A stretch of 64,000 bases of DNA. Origin: Cryptomeria japonica (taxonomy: Eukaryota; Streptophyta; Pinopsida; Cupressales; Cupressaceae). A model generated the notes under the pieces. It worked only from the letters and a program-made list of their open reading frames with translations. It was not told the origin of the DNA and did not search any database. The number at the start of each line of letters is the position of its first letter. Within the stretch, counting starts at the first letter, position 1. The stretch lies in NCBI RefSeq assembly GCF_030272615.1, contig NC_081413.1, positions 143,309,976-143,373,975 of the forward strand, read 5' to 3'. A program made the translations under genes and the position numbers. Below are positions 32,170 to 43,451 of this stretch, one piece after another.

Positions 32170-33190
32170 TGTATACACTCAAAAATGGCTAAGACTAATT
32201 AAAAAAATATTTATTATTTATTTAATAATTATTCTTCTATTAAATAATTAAATTGAAAATTTTATTTATTTAATTCATTTAGTCTTTCTTCCATTTCAAT
32301 CTTTTTAAATATTAATTATTAAATTATCCATTATCAATTCTTCTAAAGTCTTCATCAATTAAATAATTTTACAATTATTAAAATCTCTTTTTCCACCTCA
32401 CTTGATCTCCACATCATTCAATCTTGCCAACTCATATTTATGTGGCTAAACAAATTAATTCTTTTCAATTATTAACTACCCATATTAAACTCTAACTTAT
32501 ATTTCCTAAATAAAAAAGAATGAGTAGGTACACTTAATTCTCAACTTCCCTATATTCTCTCCACAACTCCTACATCTTTGGAGGAGGTTGTCTCCACATC
32601 ATCCTGATCAACTTCCAATTGTCCCACATTTCATAAATCTCCTCCAACCATCCTATATTCTTGGGGTCTTCATCTTCCGTCAAGGTGAGCATCTTGCCAC
32701 TTGGACTCCCCTTCCTCCTTTTTCTCTCACATTCCAACTAATCCTTCATAGCCATCAATCTTGCATTATTCAATCTCAGTCGTTGATCTCTGGCAAATGG
32801 GATTTTGCTCAGAAAAATCTATAAAAAGAGCATTTCACTAGCATTTTAAATCTAGGAGTTATCTTGCAATTCACAGTGTGCCTTTGGCTCTTAGGTTTAA
32901 TCAGTTTCATATAGTTGCATAAATCATTTAGCTTTTGCATACAACATCCAGTTATCAAGAGTCCATTCATCATTTATCATCTTGGAAGCTACAACCAGTG
33001 CAATCTGAGAGCAACATGTGCAACAAGATCAAAGATGATAGGACACAATGAGACAACAAGTGGAGGTTTACTATTTTAAGTATTTCTCTTTTAATTGTTT
33101 CATTGGTAATTTTGGAGTTTCTTGTAGGTTTATATTATTGTGAAACTAACAAATCTTGTAGGTTCATTCTTGAAATATTTCCAGGTTACA
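32170..33190 (+). repeat. gypsy-type LTR (element G5)
   Basis: Starts TGTATACACTCAAAAATGGC and ends CCAGGTTACA, 1021 bp, followed by a PBS-like sequence. TATA box TATAAAAAG at 32820-32828. U3 has the same AT-rich ATTTATTTAATAATTA style as G1 but is a different sequence. No partner LTR in the window. Confidence 0.7.
32820..32828 (+). promoter_or_regulatory. TATA box in G5 LTR
   Basis: TATAAAAAG, about 360 bases before the LTR end. Confidence 0.5.
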
Positions 33191-33220
33191 CATTTTGGCA
33201 TCCACCATGGGGGGGGGGGG
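33191..33220 (+). other. primer binding site-like, G5, with G12 run
   Basis: TTTTGGCATCCACCATGGGG resembles the TTTGGTGCCCACCATGGGG of G1/G3; it runs into twelve G (33209-33220), probably an expanded GGGG. Confidence 0.55.
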
Positions 33221-33956
33221 AGGAGGGGTTGATAGAGAACCATTACTACCTGGTGCAAGCAAATTTGGTGGGAGAGATGGAGGCCGAGGAGGTGGATTAG
33301 ATAGGGGCTGAGGGAGTGGGAGAGAGGGGAGAGGTGGACTCCTCCATTTTACTTAGATTGGTCATGATCCTGGTGTGTTGGTAGCTCACAGAGGATTTGA
33401 TGAGGATAGCTCTGATGATGATTCGGAGGATGATGTTCCTTTGATCAGACGCAGGATTGTTTGCCCTCTTGGGTGAATAAGCACGTAATGCAGAATAATA
33501 ACGCCATAGATATCAGACAAGTATAAGAGATGTTATTCCATTCATAATTGTTCTTTCACAAGCTACATTCGGAAGTATTTAAAGTTACCGAGGGGGTGCG
33601 AGCACCAACCGTCGCACCACAACTACCCCCCCCCCCCCCCGCGGTTGCCAACTAACCAAGACAATTACAACTTAATTAACTAGTTTTATTTTCATGTACA
33701 ATATTGCTGCCAACAAGGATTACCAGGATTACACAGGTTGACCCCCCAGCAGGAGGGGATATGCCAAAGGGACAAGAAGCAGGAGATGATGTGCAGATGC
33801 ATGATGATGTGCCAGAGGTTCAAGATGGTACTATTAGTTTGAGGGTACAGATTGCACAAATTCGGGCTCTTACCTTAGAGATAGACACTAATAGACATGA
33901 GAGAGATACTGCTATTGAGCGATATGGGCAGGCAAAGAGCATGCTTCAACAAATAC
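33221..33956 (+). pseudogene. gag N-terminal fragment of G5, interrupted
   Basis: Behind the PBS: a Gly/Glu-rich start, an acidic run (EDSSDDDSEDDVPLIRR) up to the solo LTR at 33458, resuming after 33716 with ITRITQVDPPAGGDMPKGQE, then a predicted coiled coil (LRVQIAQIRALTLEIDTNRH, ERDTAIERYGQAKSMLQQIH). Layout fits the amino end of a plant gypsy gag; identity is inferred from position. It ends abruptly at about 33956 where an unrelated repeat array begins. Confidence 0.45.
33453..33720 (-). mobile_element. copia-type solo LTR, 258 bp, TSD AGGAT
   Basis: Minus strand TGTTGGCAGC...GGGCAAACA (33715-33458), flanked by AGGAT at 33453-33457 and 33716-33720. It has a C14 run (about 33627-33640, plus sense) and TTTAAATACTTCC as a TATA-like box (minus). 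No internal region, so either a solo LTR left by recombination or a very small TRIM. Confidence 0.85.
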
Positions 33957-35149
33957 ACTTTCCTTTTTGCCCCTTCGGAGTTTTAGAGTCCTAAAACTTT
34001 GGAGTACATTCTTTGCTCTTTGTCTTCTTTCCTTTTATTTCCACTTCAGAGCTTTGGAATCTCGAAGCCCCAAAGTACCTATGTTCCCCTTTGTTTCTTT
34101 TTGGTTGTCTTCAAAATGGGTTTCTAGAACTCTGAAGTCCTTAATATTTCAATCTTTAAGACTTTGGGATATCGAGATCCCGAAATCTTGAAGTTCCACT
34201 TTATGTTTGGGTCGAGGACCTCGAAACTCCAGAATCTCTGGATTTCAAAGTCCTTTGTGTGGTTTTCTTTCCTTTTTGTGATTACTTTGGAATCTCGGGT
34301 TCTCAAGATCCTGAGCCCTCTTTGCTTTGTTTGTTAGAGCCCCAGAACCCTAAAATCTTGGGATCCCAAATTCTCCTTTTTTTTTTGTCTTCCTTTCAGA
34401 GTCTTGGAATCTCGAGGTCAATGCTCTCTGACCTCAAAATTCCAAGATCCCGAAACCCTGAGGTGTGTTGTGCCTCAATTCTTGTGGTCGCTAAAGGTAT
34501 AAATACACTCGCCATTCTCATTTTTCTCATGTGCACACCCTAGTCATCTGTGAGCTCTCCATACCACATGATTTCAATGAGTTTCTTGGTGCACTTTGGT
34601 GTCTTCTTCTCCTCATCCAGGTTGGTTCCTTCCTTCCTGCCTTGTGTCTTTTTGTTTTTTGTGTTTGGTTTCATGTTGTCTTCCTTTCTCTTGGTTGTAG
34701 TTTAGGATTCTCCTATTTTCAATAAGTCATTTTGACTTTAGCTCCTCCTTTCATCAATTTTTGTGTCCTAGTTTTCTTTCATGCCCCTTCGGGATCTCGG
34801 ATTTCCAAGATCCTAGATCTTGTCTTTGTTTTCGGTTTATGCTCTTCAAAACCCCGGGTTCCTAGGATTCCGAAAAGCATTTTGATTCATGCATTTTTTT
34901 ACTTTGTAACCCCAGGTTCCTGGGATCTTGAAGTGCCCTTGGTCCAACCCCTCTAGATTTAGCTCCTCAATTTCACACTCTAGAACCCTGGAATCTTGAG
35001 ATCCTGAAGTGTTACCAAATCAAGCCTTTCTCAAGCTTCAGAATCTCGGGTTCTTGGGATTCCAAACCTAACCCTATGAGATGATATTTTTTATCCTTTG
35101 GCATTAACATTTCAGGATCTCAAGATCCCAAAACTTCAAGCTTTTATGT
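33957..35149 (+). repeat. degenerate word array, ATCTCGGGATCCCAAGATCC type
   Basis: About 1.2 kb in which phrases such as GGAATCTCGGGTTCTCAAGA, ATCTTGGGATCCCAAA, GGGATATCGAGATCCCGAAA and AATCTCGAAGCCCCAAAG recur with short CTTTTTGT-rich spacers. Many copies are near-palindromic around GGGATCCC. A further copy follows the adjacent LTR (36365-36460). A few short open frames cross it but have no similarity that I see. Confidence 0.7.
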
Positions 35150-36356
35150 TGTAGTGTCAAATAATTGCACCCTTTGCAATTTTGACCGCATTTGAGGCCC
35201 TCACCTTAGTGTTCTCATCCTCACACTTGATTTGGACCTATTTGTGCCTCCACCATGCAATAAACATCATGCTTTCATCCTATATCTTGTTGGGACCCCT
35301 TAACCCTAGACCAATTTGGGGTAGGACCAGAGCGTGGTTCCTTGGTCCTCACTAGGATCATGGTGCCACGCCATGGTCCTCCCTAATTGGGGCCTGATTT
35401 GGACACTTAGCCCCATCTCAAACTAAGCGAGAAAACTTTCTCTATGTTGGCCTATGTCAAAATAATAATATGTTTGACAATAGTCAAGTATATAAGGAGG
35501 TCTTCCCCTCTCATTTGGGTAGAAGGTAGATATACAAGAATAACAAGGATAAGGCAAGGAGGCTATAGTCAAGCAATCAAGCATCCAAGCATTGAATTTT
35601 TAATCATCAAGCATCTCTAGAGGTCTTCAAGGCTGCATATTCTTCATCTATCCATTTTGGATTAACTTTACCACATTTATTTGCAAGCATGTGTATATGT
35701 TAGGCTTTTGTAATATTCATTCCATTTCATACAACATATGTGATTACATTTAAGAAGCAAAGCATTGTCATCATTCATTGCAAATCTAAAGGTATACATT
35801 TCCATTATTTATTTCAAGCATTTGCAATAATTCATTCAAGGTTGATTCCTCAACCAAGGTTTCAATTAGGCAAACCCCTATTCCCAACCTTTTGCCCCTT
35901 TCTTTTTGTGTGCAGGAAATAGGTGCACAACTATACTTCTAGAAATAAGCTTTAGACACAGAGACGAACAAACCCTTTTTGACATGCAGAAAATTCGGAG
36001 GACCAAGAGGCAGTGCCACGGTCCTTGCTTTTTTGGTTCATTTTCACAAGGTAGATCCAAATCATCTTATATTACTTAGATCCAGGTGCATGACTGAATC
36101 CCGAACCTATAGTTCAGTATTTTCTCAGTTTTACCTTCAATTCTAGCACTTTAAATCAGCATTTCAACTTATAAAAGAGGGGAAAACACATCATAATCAA
36201 CCAATCCACTTAGTATTCAATTCTTATCTTATTTGTGATTGAATCTAGTGGATTCCTCCCTTTTGAATGTAAAGGAAGTCCCCCTCAAAGCAAAAATTGA
36301 TTTGGTGATTTCTCCTCCTAAGTTGCAAATTGCCAAATCAAATTTTCCCCTTTACA
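35150..36356 (+). repeat. gypsy-type LTR, same family as 4940-6092
   Basis: Starts TGTAGTGTCAAATAATTGC and runs to about TTTACA at 36356 (1207 bp). Stretches around GTGATTACATTTAAGAAGCA, GGTTGATTCCTCAACC and AATCTAGTGGATTC match the minus-strand LTR. TATA-like TATATAAGG at 35489-35497. The right end is less certain because no TGGTGAACC PBS follows; instead CTTCGGGACCCTGGGATCC of the word array does. Confidence 0.6.
35489..35497 (+). promoter_or_regulatory. TATA-like site in LTR
   Basis: TATATAAGG, corresponding in position to TATAAAAG of the minus-strand LTR of this family. Confidence 0.45.
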
Positions 36357-36504
36357 AATTCCTTCCACTTCGGGACCCTGGGATCCTAGAATAAGGTTTG
36401 TGTGGAATGTTCTTGACTCTAGGACCTCAGAATCGCAAGATTCTGAAATCTGTTGTTAAAATATGTAAAGTGCTAATAGTTGAACTTTCGATTGCAGGTT
36501 AAAG

Positions 36505-38029
36505 AATTCTTATGGAAGTAGTAAGGACCTTGAGGAGGAAGACAAGGAGTGAGATAAGATTGAGAAAGTTCCTATCACTATGAATTACCAATATCAAGGA
36601 CAAACATTGATTTCAAATTTTGAAAATGAGGTACAATTCGTCACAAATACAAAGATAGGACATATTAAGTTAGAAGCGGTCAAACAAGAGTTATCTGGTC
36701 AAAATCTCAATGCTGCATATAGGAGGACTAGGAGGTTGGGACTTGTAGAGGCCACACTTTTCCCTCAGGCTATCCAATCATCATAGTTGATTTTAGTAGT
36801 TGTTGAGCATTATGATAAGGATACCAGGAAGTGTGTAGACACCAAAGAAAATGTAGTGGTTGACCTTTCACCTAACATGTTTTCTATGACTTTCAAGATT
36901 CCACAATATGAGAAGGTTTTACAAACTACCAAGGAAGAGGTCGTTAAGATCTTCAACAAGGACATAGCCAATAACAAGGAACATATAAATTAGGTTTAGG
37001 TCGATGATTCAAGGAAATCTAGCTTGAAAGAAATAGACAACATCCTTAGAGTGGATTTTAAAGATGCTCCACGTGATTTAATAATCATGCTCAATAGGAA
37101 TTTTAGGAAGGAACATTCCAAACATTATCACTTATGGATGTATCATTATATTTACACCATCCTCAAAGGAAAAGATTATTTTGATTGGGCACAACTCATA
37201 TTAGATAATATTCATGAGAAAATGTGCAATGTGATTCAAACTAAAAGGCTCTTCATGACTTCCTACATGGTATGTATAGTAGCTAGAAGCGGAGTGTATC
37301 TGGGGTTGAACACCACAGACAAATCAGGAGAAGGACCTGATGAGAAAAGAGTTTGGGAATAAGTACTACACGCAACTACCCTCCCAAGTATCCAAGAACC
37401 ATTTTAGAATAATTAATTATGCATTCATATTTTTAGTTATCTACAAACTAATAGGTGATGTGGGATATTGGTTGTCAATTGAGGCAATGAAATTGATCCA
37501 AGAATGGGGAACATGGTTCATCCACAACTAACAATCTACCTACATCCGGTTGAGCAGATTCACTGGTAACCCTTTTCTTCTTCCTTGCTATTGTAGCAAT
37601 AAGATTATCCTTCTTAATTATTCAAGACAAATTATAGGGGTTCAAGCCCTCATGACTCAAAAGCATAAAATGGGATTAACATTTCCAATCGCCCTTGAAA
37701 ATTATAAGTGTCACAACCTAAAGATGACAAAAATAGCAATTCATGAGCTACAAGATCTATGTCTTAAAGAGTTTTCCTCTGCTCGGCAATGCTACAACCC
37801 ATTCGATAAACAAAAGGGAATGATGTTGGTCTCATATGAAGGGCATGTACCTACATTGCAGGAATTTTGGGCAGGACTACAAGATAGTTTTGATGCTAGA
37901 AAGAAAGGATATTGCAGATTGACCACCTATCAAATGAGAGAATTTGATTTAGGAACAAATATTCCTAAGGATTTCAGAGATTATAAGGAAATCTTAGACC
38001 CGACTTACGATGAATTGAAGGTGGACTAG
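36505..38029 (+). pseudogene. accessory ORF behind LTR, broken, family unknown
   Basis: A frame can be followed from about 36505 (GSSKDLEEEDKE) through ATG 36580 (MNYQYQGQTLISNFENEVQF) to 37362 with stops at about 36553, 36784, 36991 and 36997, then by frameshift near 37345 on to 38029 with a stop near 37529. Notable segments: DWAQLILDNIHEKMCNV, FMTSYMVCIVARS, YIRLSRFTGNPF, IILLNYSRQIIGVQ, CYNPFDKQKGMMLVSYEGHV and PKDFRDYKEILDPTYDEL. No gag zinc knuckle, protease or RT motif. The W..LILDNI....F....VC segment resembles EWLKDELIDNL...GNLLVCLLLYI of the C2 accessory ORF. I do not recognise the function. Confidence 0.55.
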
Positions 38030-39345
38030 AGACATCTCTCCCCAATAAGGTGGTCAGAAAAGGAGAATGTAGAAATTAATGATGTTTCTGAACAAGTGGT
38101 TAAAACAGAAGATAATGGCTAGGTCTTAGACTCTGGATAGGTGCAACAAGGGAAAAGAAGAAAAACAAAGCCACTAGAAACCCTTAGTCAAAGGCCACCC
38201 AAGAATATGTGATGATGAAAAGGCCCAATTCCAGGAAACCTACTCATACAGATGAAGAAGATCCCATATCTACCATTGAGAAAGAAGAGTTGATGAAACA
38301 ATTAGATCAAAAAATGAAGGGATCTCAGTTTCTAAAGATAGCATCTAAACAAGGAATAACCACTGGGTACTCATTGTACCACAAGCGTCAATTGTCCCCA
38401 TTATGCCTGCTAATGGTATAATCTCAAGAGAAGTAACATCATAGGAACTAGATGTAGAATAGGCCACTTCTTCTCAAGCCCCTATAATAGCCACTAAGCC
38501 AACTCATGAACGAGTCACAATCCACAACATTGAGTCCAACTCAGATGAAGACGGTGAGCCTATTTCAACAATAGCCTAAAATTAAAGGGAATCTCAAATG
38601 CAAAGACATGCTACTTGAATACAAAATTTGGGAGAATCTATGTTGATTCAAGTGCATGTCATTCCTTGGGATAAGCAACCCACTCAACCACTTGCTAATC
38701 AACACAAGGACCAAACCATTGAAGCCACTCAAACACAAGTATATGAAGTACAGGTGGAGGCTATGGAAGTTGATGATCAAGATGAGCACTGGTGCTCACT
38801 CCCTAGGACCAAGAACAAATTCTTAAAAAATTGAAGGGAGGCCAAGAAAAATAATAGGATGACATAAGCAAAGAAGCTTTTGAACAAGAGGTAGGAGAAA
38901 AACCACAAGAATTGGCTAAACAAAAACAGCAAGACTCAGATGTGGTACAACAAGAACTCCCCCAACCTCCACTATAGCATGAAGATTCTATAGTCCATCA
39001 CCAAGAAGAACATCAAGATAAAGGTAAGGAGTAGCAAGAGGTAGAAAAGGAGCCAAAATAGCAACCGAAAACTCATATGGTAATGGCCCAAGTCAATGCA
39101 CAAGGAGAGAAACAAGACTCTAGTATGCCACAATGGCTAAGTTTCAACTTTCAAAAGAAGAAAAAGGTTGTCCTCCCAAGCATCACTCTGCAAGATGTAA
39201 TCACTAAGTCACCAAGGAGAACAAAAAAATCCAAAACCCTCCACCATCTAACAAGAAGTGACTCTAGGGATTTAGTAGCCGGTATAGTTGCTCTAGTGCA
39301 AGGTAGGGAAGGTGAAGAATAGGTTTCCCCAAGGTACCAAATCTC
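38030..39345 (+). pseudogene. decayed continuation, Glu/Lys/Gln-rich
   Basis: Frequent stops in all frames, but short protein-like stretches in different frames (EEDPISTIEKEELMKQLDQK; EAMEVDDQDEHWCSLPRTKN; PQWLSFNFQKKKKVVLPSIT) suggest a hydrophilic C-terminal part of the preceding ORF. Nothing recognisable as an enzyme. Confidence 0.4.
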
Positions 39346-39602
39346 TCAAATGAATCTCAAAAGGCAAACTGAGTGGCGAGAGATGGCTACCCTGGATGTT
39401 GCAACTGCTACCATCAAAACTAGGATAGAAAAGAAGCATAAGTCTAAGAAAGAGGCTAAGGCACAGTTGCAATAGTACAGATAATTTATCATGGAAATAG
39501 TGTGACCACTTAGCTCAAGGCCTAGGGATGCTCAACCCTCTATGTTTGCATTGCCATAGTGTAAGGAAGTTAAGTAGTGGAATAGCTTCCTACACTAACC
39601 TT

Positions 39603-40003
39603 GAGAGGAGGGTAATGCAAAAAAAATTACAATTCATTACAATAGCTATACAAATTTAATAGTAATAAACATAATATCATGCATACCACAACACAGTGAT
39701 TTATATGGGGAAAACCCTTTCGAGAGAAAAACCCCACACTCCAAAAGGATCTTAATATATTATTCAGCAATCAATAACAAATTATAGTATACTTGCAGAG
39801 CAAGCTCTTCATAGGAGTACCACTAATTAAAGATACAGAGGTAACTCAATAGCCATGAGACTCTTACACACAACCTCTATCTCACACACCTCATATATAG
39901 CAGATACAATACAAGAAACCATCAAATGGTATTATAAAACTAATGAGCCTAAATAATGGCTCTATCTTGATAGATTTTTGATACAATACTCCTGCCTAGG
40001 TCT
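39603..40003 (-). repeat. copia-type LTR fragment, minus strand
   Basis: Plus-sense GGGGAAAACCCTTTCGAGAG and AAAAACCCCACACTCC correspond to the conserved GTGTGGGGTTTTTCTC...GGGTTTTCC block near the end of plant copia LTRs. Neither TG nor CA end could be placed. Its last 56 bases (39948-40003) recur at 45812-45867. Confidence 0.5.
39948..40003 (+). repeat. 56-bp direct repeat, left copy
   Basis: Begins CCTAAATAATGGCTC and ends GCCTAGGTCT; 54 of 56 bases match 45812-45867. The pair brackets the Athila-like pol and accessory ORF. Confidence 0.85.
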
Positions 40004-41158
40004 GAAATATCTAATGTAGAATCAGTAATTCAAATAGAAGTTGTTGCAGGGAGAAATCTGAATATAAATAATCATTTAACAGCAGATCAAAGATTGTCGT
40101 TAACAGAATTACTCAAATCCCAACAACAAGCTTTTGCATGGGATTATCAAGATATGAAAGGATTAAATCCTACATTATGTACCCATAGAATTTATATCAA
40201 AGAGGATTGTAAACCAATTAGACAACCTCAACGAAGGATTAATCCTGCTTTAAGGGAAATAGTTAAAGAGGAACTACAAAAATTGCTTTATGCAGGATTC
40301 ATCTCCCCTATTTCAAATAGTCAATGGGTTTCTCCTCTGGTTATAGTTCCAAAGAAAGGAGGAAAATGGAGAGTTTGTTTGGACTACAGGGAGCTCAACA
40401 CTACTACTAAAAAGGATCATTTCCCACTTTCATTTATAGATCAAGTGTTAGACTCTCTAGCAGGTAAGCAATACTTTTCATTTTTGGATGGGTTTAGTGG
40501 TTATAATCAAATTAGAATAGCTCTAGAAGATCAAGAAAAGAGTACCTTTACCTGCCCTTGGGGCACATATGCCTATTCAATCCTTCCTTTTGGTTTATGT
40601 AATGCCCCTACAACTTTTCAAAGGGTTGTCCTTAGTATATTTTTAGACATATCTCATGATTGTATGGAAATCTACATGGATGACTTTACTACTTATGGAA
40701 CTACATTTAAGGAGGCATTAGAAAATCTGACAAAAGTATTGCAGGGGTTTGAAGGTCACAATTTATCCTTAAATAATGAAAAATGTTTTATGATGATGCA
40801 AGAAGGTATGGTATTGGGGCATCGAATCTCTCAATCAAGTATTCAAGTGTATCTAGCCAAAATAGAAGTAATACTTAATCTTCCTGCCCTTGTTAAACAA
40901 AAGGATGTGAGAAGTTTTCTAGGCCATGCGGGGTACTATAGGAGATTTGTCAAGGACTTTAGTCAAAAAGCAAGGCCATTATATTCTTTATTGACAAAGG
41001 AAACTGAGTTTGACTGGACTGTTGCATGTGAAAAATCATTTTCTCAACTCAAACAAGCCTTAACCCAGGCCCCTATGCTCAAAGGACCTGATTGGTCAAT
41101 TCCTTTTCACATTCATACAGATGCATCCAATTTTGCAATAGAAGCAGATATGGGGTAG
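40004..41158 (+). pseudogene. Athila-like protease tail, reverse transcriptase and RNase H start
   Basis: One frame from about 40004 to TAG 41156-41158. Blocks: KSQQQAFAWDYQDMKGLNP, HRIYIKEDCKPIRQPQRRIN, KLLYAGFISPISNSQWVSPL, PKKGGKWRVCLDYRELN, DHFPLSFIDQVLDSLAG, FSFLDGFSGYNQI, FTCPWGTYAYSILPFGLCNA and the active site YMDDF at about 40675, then FLGHAGYYRRFVKDFS and the RNase H start PFHIHTDASNFAI. PIRQPQRRxNP and FIDQxLDxLAG are typical of the Athila lineage. The RT core is complete and uninterrupted; the 5' part (gag, protease) is cut off at the 56-bp repeat. No suitable ATG; the region is part of a polyprotein. Confidence 0.92.
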
Positions 41159-41533
41159 AAGCAAGGAGTTTTGGAAAATGCAATTTATTACATCAGCAAA
41201 AATTTGCAAGGACCAAAACTGAATTACACTGTTACTGAAAAGGAGATGTTAGTTGTCATCTATGCCCTTAATAAGTTTAGACACTATATAACTGGATATC
41301 AAATCTTTGTACATACTGATCATGCAGCCATCAAGTACCTCATGAACAAAAGCTCCATTACAGGTAGATTGGCAAGATGGTTATTATTAATGCAAGAATT
41401 TGATATTACTATCATTGATAAACCAGGAAAAGCAAATGTAGTGCCAGATTTTTTGTCAAGGATTCACACACCAGACAATAAGGTCATTAATGATTCATTT
41501 CCGTATGAGAATTTGTTCCATCATTTTACATAG
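41159..41533 (+). pseudogene. Athila-like RNase H, continuation
   Basis: Same frame after the TAG: AIYYISKNLQGPKLNYTVTE, KEMLVVIYALNKFRHYITGY, FVHTDHAAIKYLMNK, ARWLLLMQEFDITIIDKPGK and NVVPDFLSR. Ends by a frameshift near 41530 into the integrase frame. Confidence 0.9.
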
Positions 41534-42809
41534 TCCATGGTATGTTGATATAGCCAACTACCTAGTAGCTAACAAGACACCCCCACATTTCTCACCCAAA
41601 GAGAAAAGACTGCTAGTAGAAAAGAGTTTCAACTTCTCATGGATAGCAGATTGCTTATTTTATACAAGGCCAGATCAAGTGATGAGGCATTGTGTAAGAG
41701 AAGATGAGACATATGATATACTTCATGCCTGTCATGATGAACCTTGTGGAGGTCATTTTGCAGCCAAAAGAACAGCTCTCAAGATATTAACTATAGGATA
41801 CTATTGGCCAACCTTACACAAGGATGTTGTTAAATACACCAGGAAAAGTGACAGATGTCAAAGAATGGGTAGACCAACTCGGTCTGATGAAATGCCTCTC
41901 CACCCTCGGGTGGTTGTTACACCATTTGACAAATGGGGTCTAGACTTTGTTGGGCCAATTGATCCACCATCAAATGGTCTCTCTTACATTCTTGTTTGTA
42001 CTTACTATGTTACTAAATGGGTGGAGGTCAAAGCCTTCAAGCATGCAAGAGATAATAAGGTGGCAAAATTCTTATATGAAGAAATCTTCACTCGGTATGG
42101 AGTTCCTAGAGAAATAGTGACAAATCAAGGAGCACAGTTCAATTCTACTCTAATCACAGCCTTAGTTAATGAATACAATGTCAGGCATAGGAAATCCACT
42201 CCTTATCATCCACAGGCTAATGGTCAAGCAGAGGTTACTAAAAGAGAGCTTGAATCAATCTTGACCAAAACAGTAGCACTCAACAAGAAAGATTGGTCTA
42301 GCAGATTATTTGAAGTTGTATGGACTTATAGAACCACCTGGAAAACTACAACAAGGTTTACACCATTTGAAATGGTATATGGGACAAAAGCAATGATGCC
42401 CATAGAGTTTGAACATAAAACTTTGAGAATAGCTATTTCTTTAGATATGACTCTATCTGCAGCACAAGAATAAAGGCTCCTACAACTTAATGCTTTAGAT
42501 GAAATAAGTAAATCTGCCCTGCAGCATATTGAATCTGTTCAAAACTAGTGCATGAAGTGGCATGATCACTATATAAAGGACAAATCATTCCAGCCATGAG
42601 ATTGGGCTCTACTCTATGATTCCAGGTATAAAGATATTTTGGGAAAATCACAGACATGGTGGTTAGGACCTTATGAAATAATTGAAACATTTTTTAATGG
42701 TGTTGTCAGATTATCTACCATAGATCCTGTTAAGTTTAAACTGTTAGTTAACGGTCATCAATTGCACCTATACCATAAATCTCTAAGGAAAGATGACTTC
42801 CTGTGGTAG
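41534..42809 (+). pseudogene. Athila-like integrase, broken
   Basis: Zinc-binding part: HACHDEPCGGHFAAKRTALK, GYYWPTLHKDV and SDRCQRMG, with the first Cys changed to Ser. Catalytic core: WGLDFVGPI (Asp present), REIVTNQGAQF (second Asp now Asn), PYHPQANGQAEV (Glu present). C-terminal part: PFEMVYGTKAMMPIEF, WWLGPYEI and VNGHQLHLYH. Stops at 42471-42473, about 42546 and about 42599 (a TGA before DWALLYD where Trp is expected); ends TAG 42807-42809. Loss of one catalytic Asp and of a zinc ligand means no activity even apart from the stops. Confidence 0.9.
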
Positions 42810-43451
42810 TTTTCCACTACCAAGCATGTCGAGATTCCTGCAGCCACTACACACGGATTTCCCATTACCACTCCATCCTAATCTCCTTGTTGCATGATCA
42901 TAATAAATACTTCCCCATCTAGCGGGAGTACTTTTCTGCATAATAAATATTCCCTTCTGTATTCAGTCATTTCTTTCCTTTCACTCCATCCATTTCCAGA
43001 TCGTTTTCCATGCATGACGGCTCAAATATCTTCAAGTTGCAGTCATTTCTGCGTGATGTCAGGTACGCTCGTGTGTATTTATTCTTGTTGCATGCATATA
43101 TTTAAATCATATTAACTCTAATTATGATATTTTGCATATTGTCTTTTCTTCGTCCTCCTCCACATGTGTGGACACCCGTCAAACCTTAGGTTGGGGGAGG
43201 AAGTACACTGATAATTACACTAGCAGATAATTTTGATGTCCTCTTGGATTGTCGCGGGTTGCGTTTTATTTTTTTCAAAATTCTTGTTTGAGGTTATATC
43301 TTGCATTCTGCTTGTCTATTTGCTTAGAGTTATTTCTAGACTACAGCTAGGTTTCGACCAAGTAAATACATTGAGTATGCTATAGTGTAGAACATAGTGC
43401 TGAAACTAGGTAGATTTACATCATTTTAAAGTTGAAAGTGTTATTGTTGTA
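42810..43451 (+). other. spacer between Athila pol and accessory ORF
   Basis: About 640 non-coding bases. Contains TAGGTTGGGGGAGGAAGTAC (43187-43206), a purine tract like the internal PPT found between pol and env-like ORF in Athila elements. No other feature. Confidence 0.55.
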
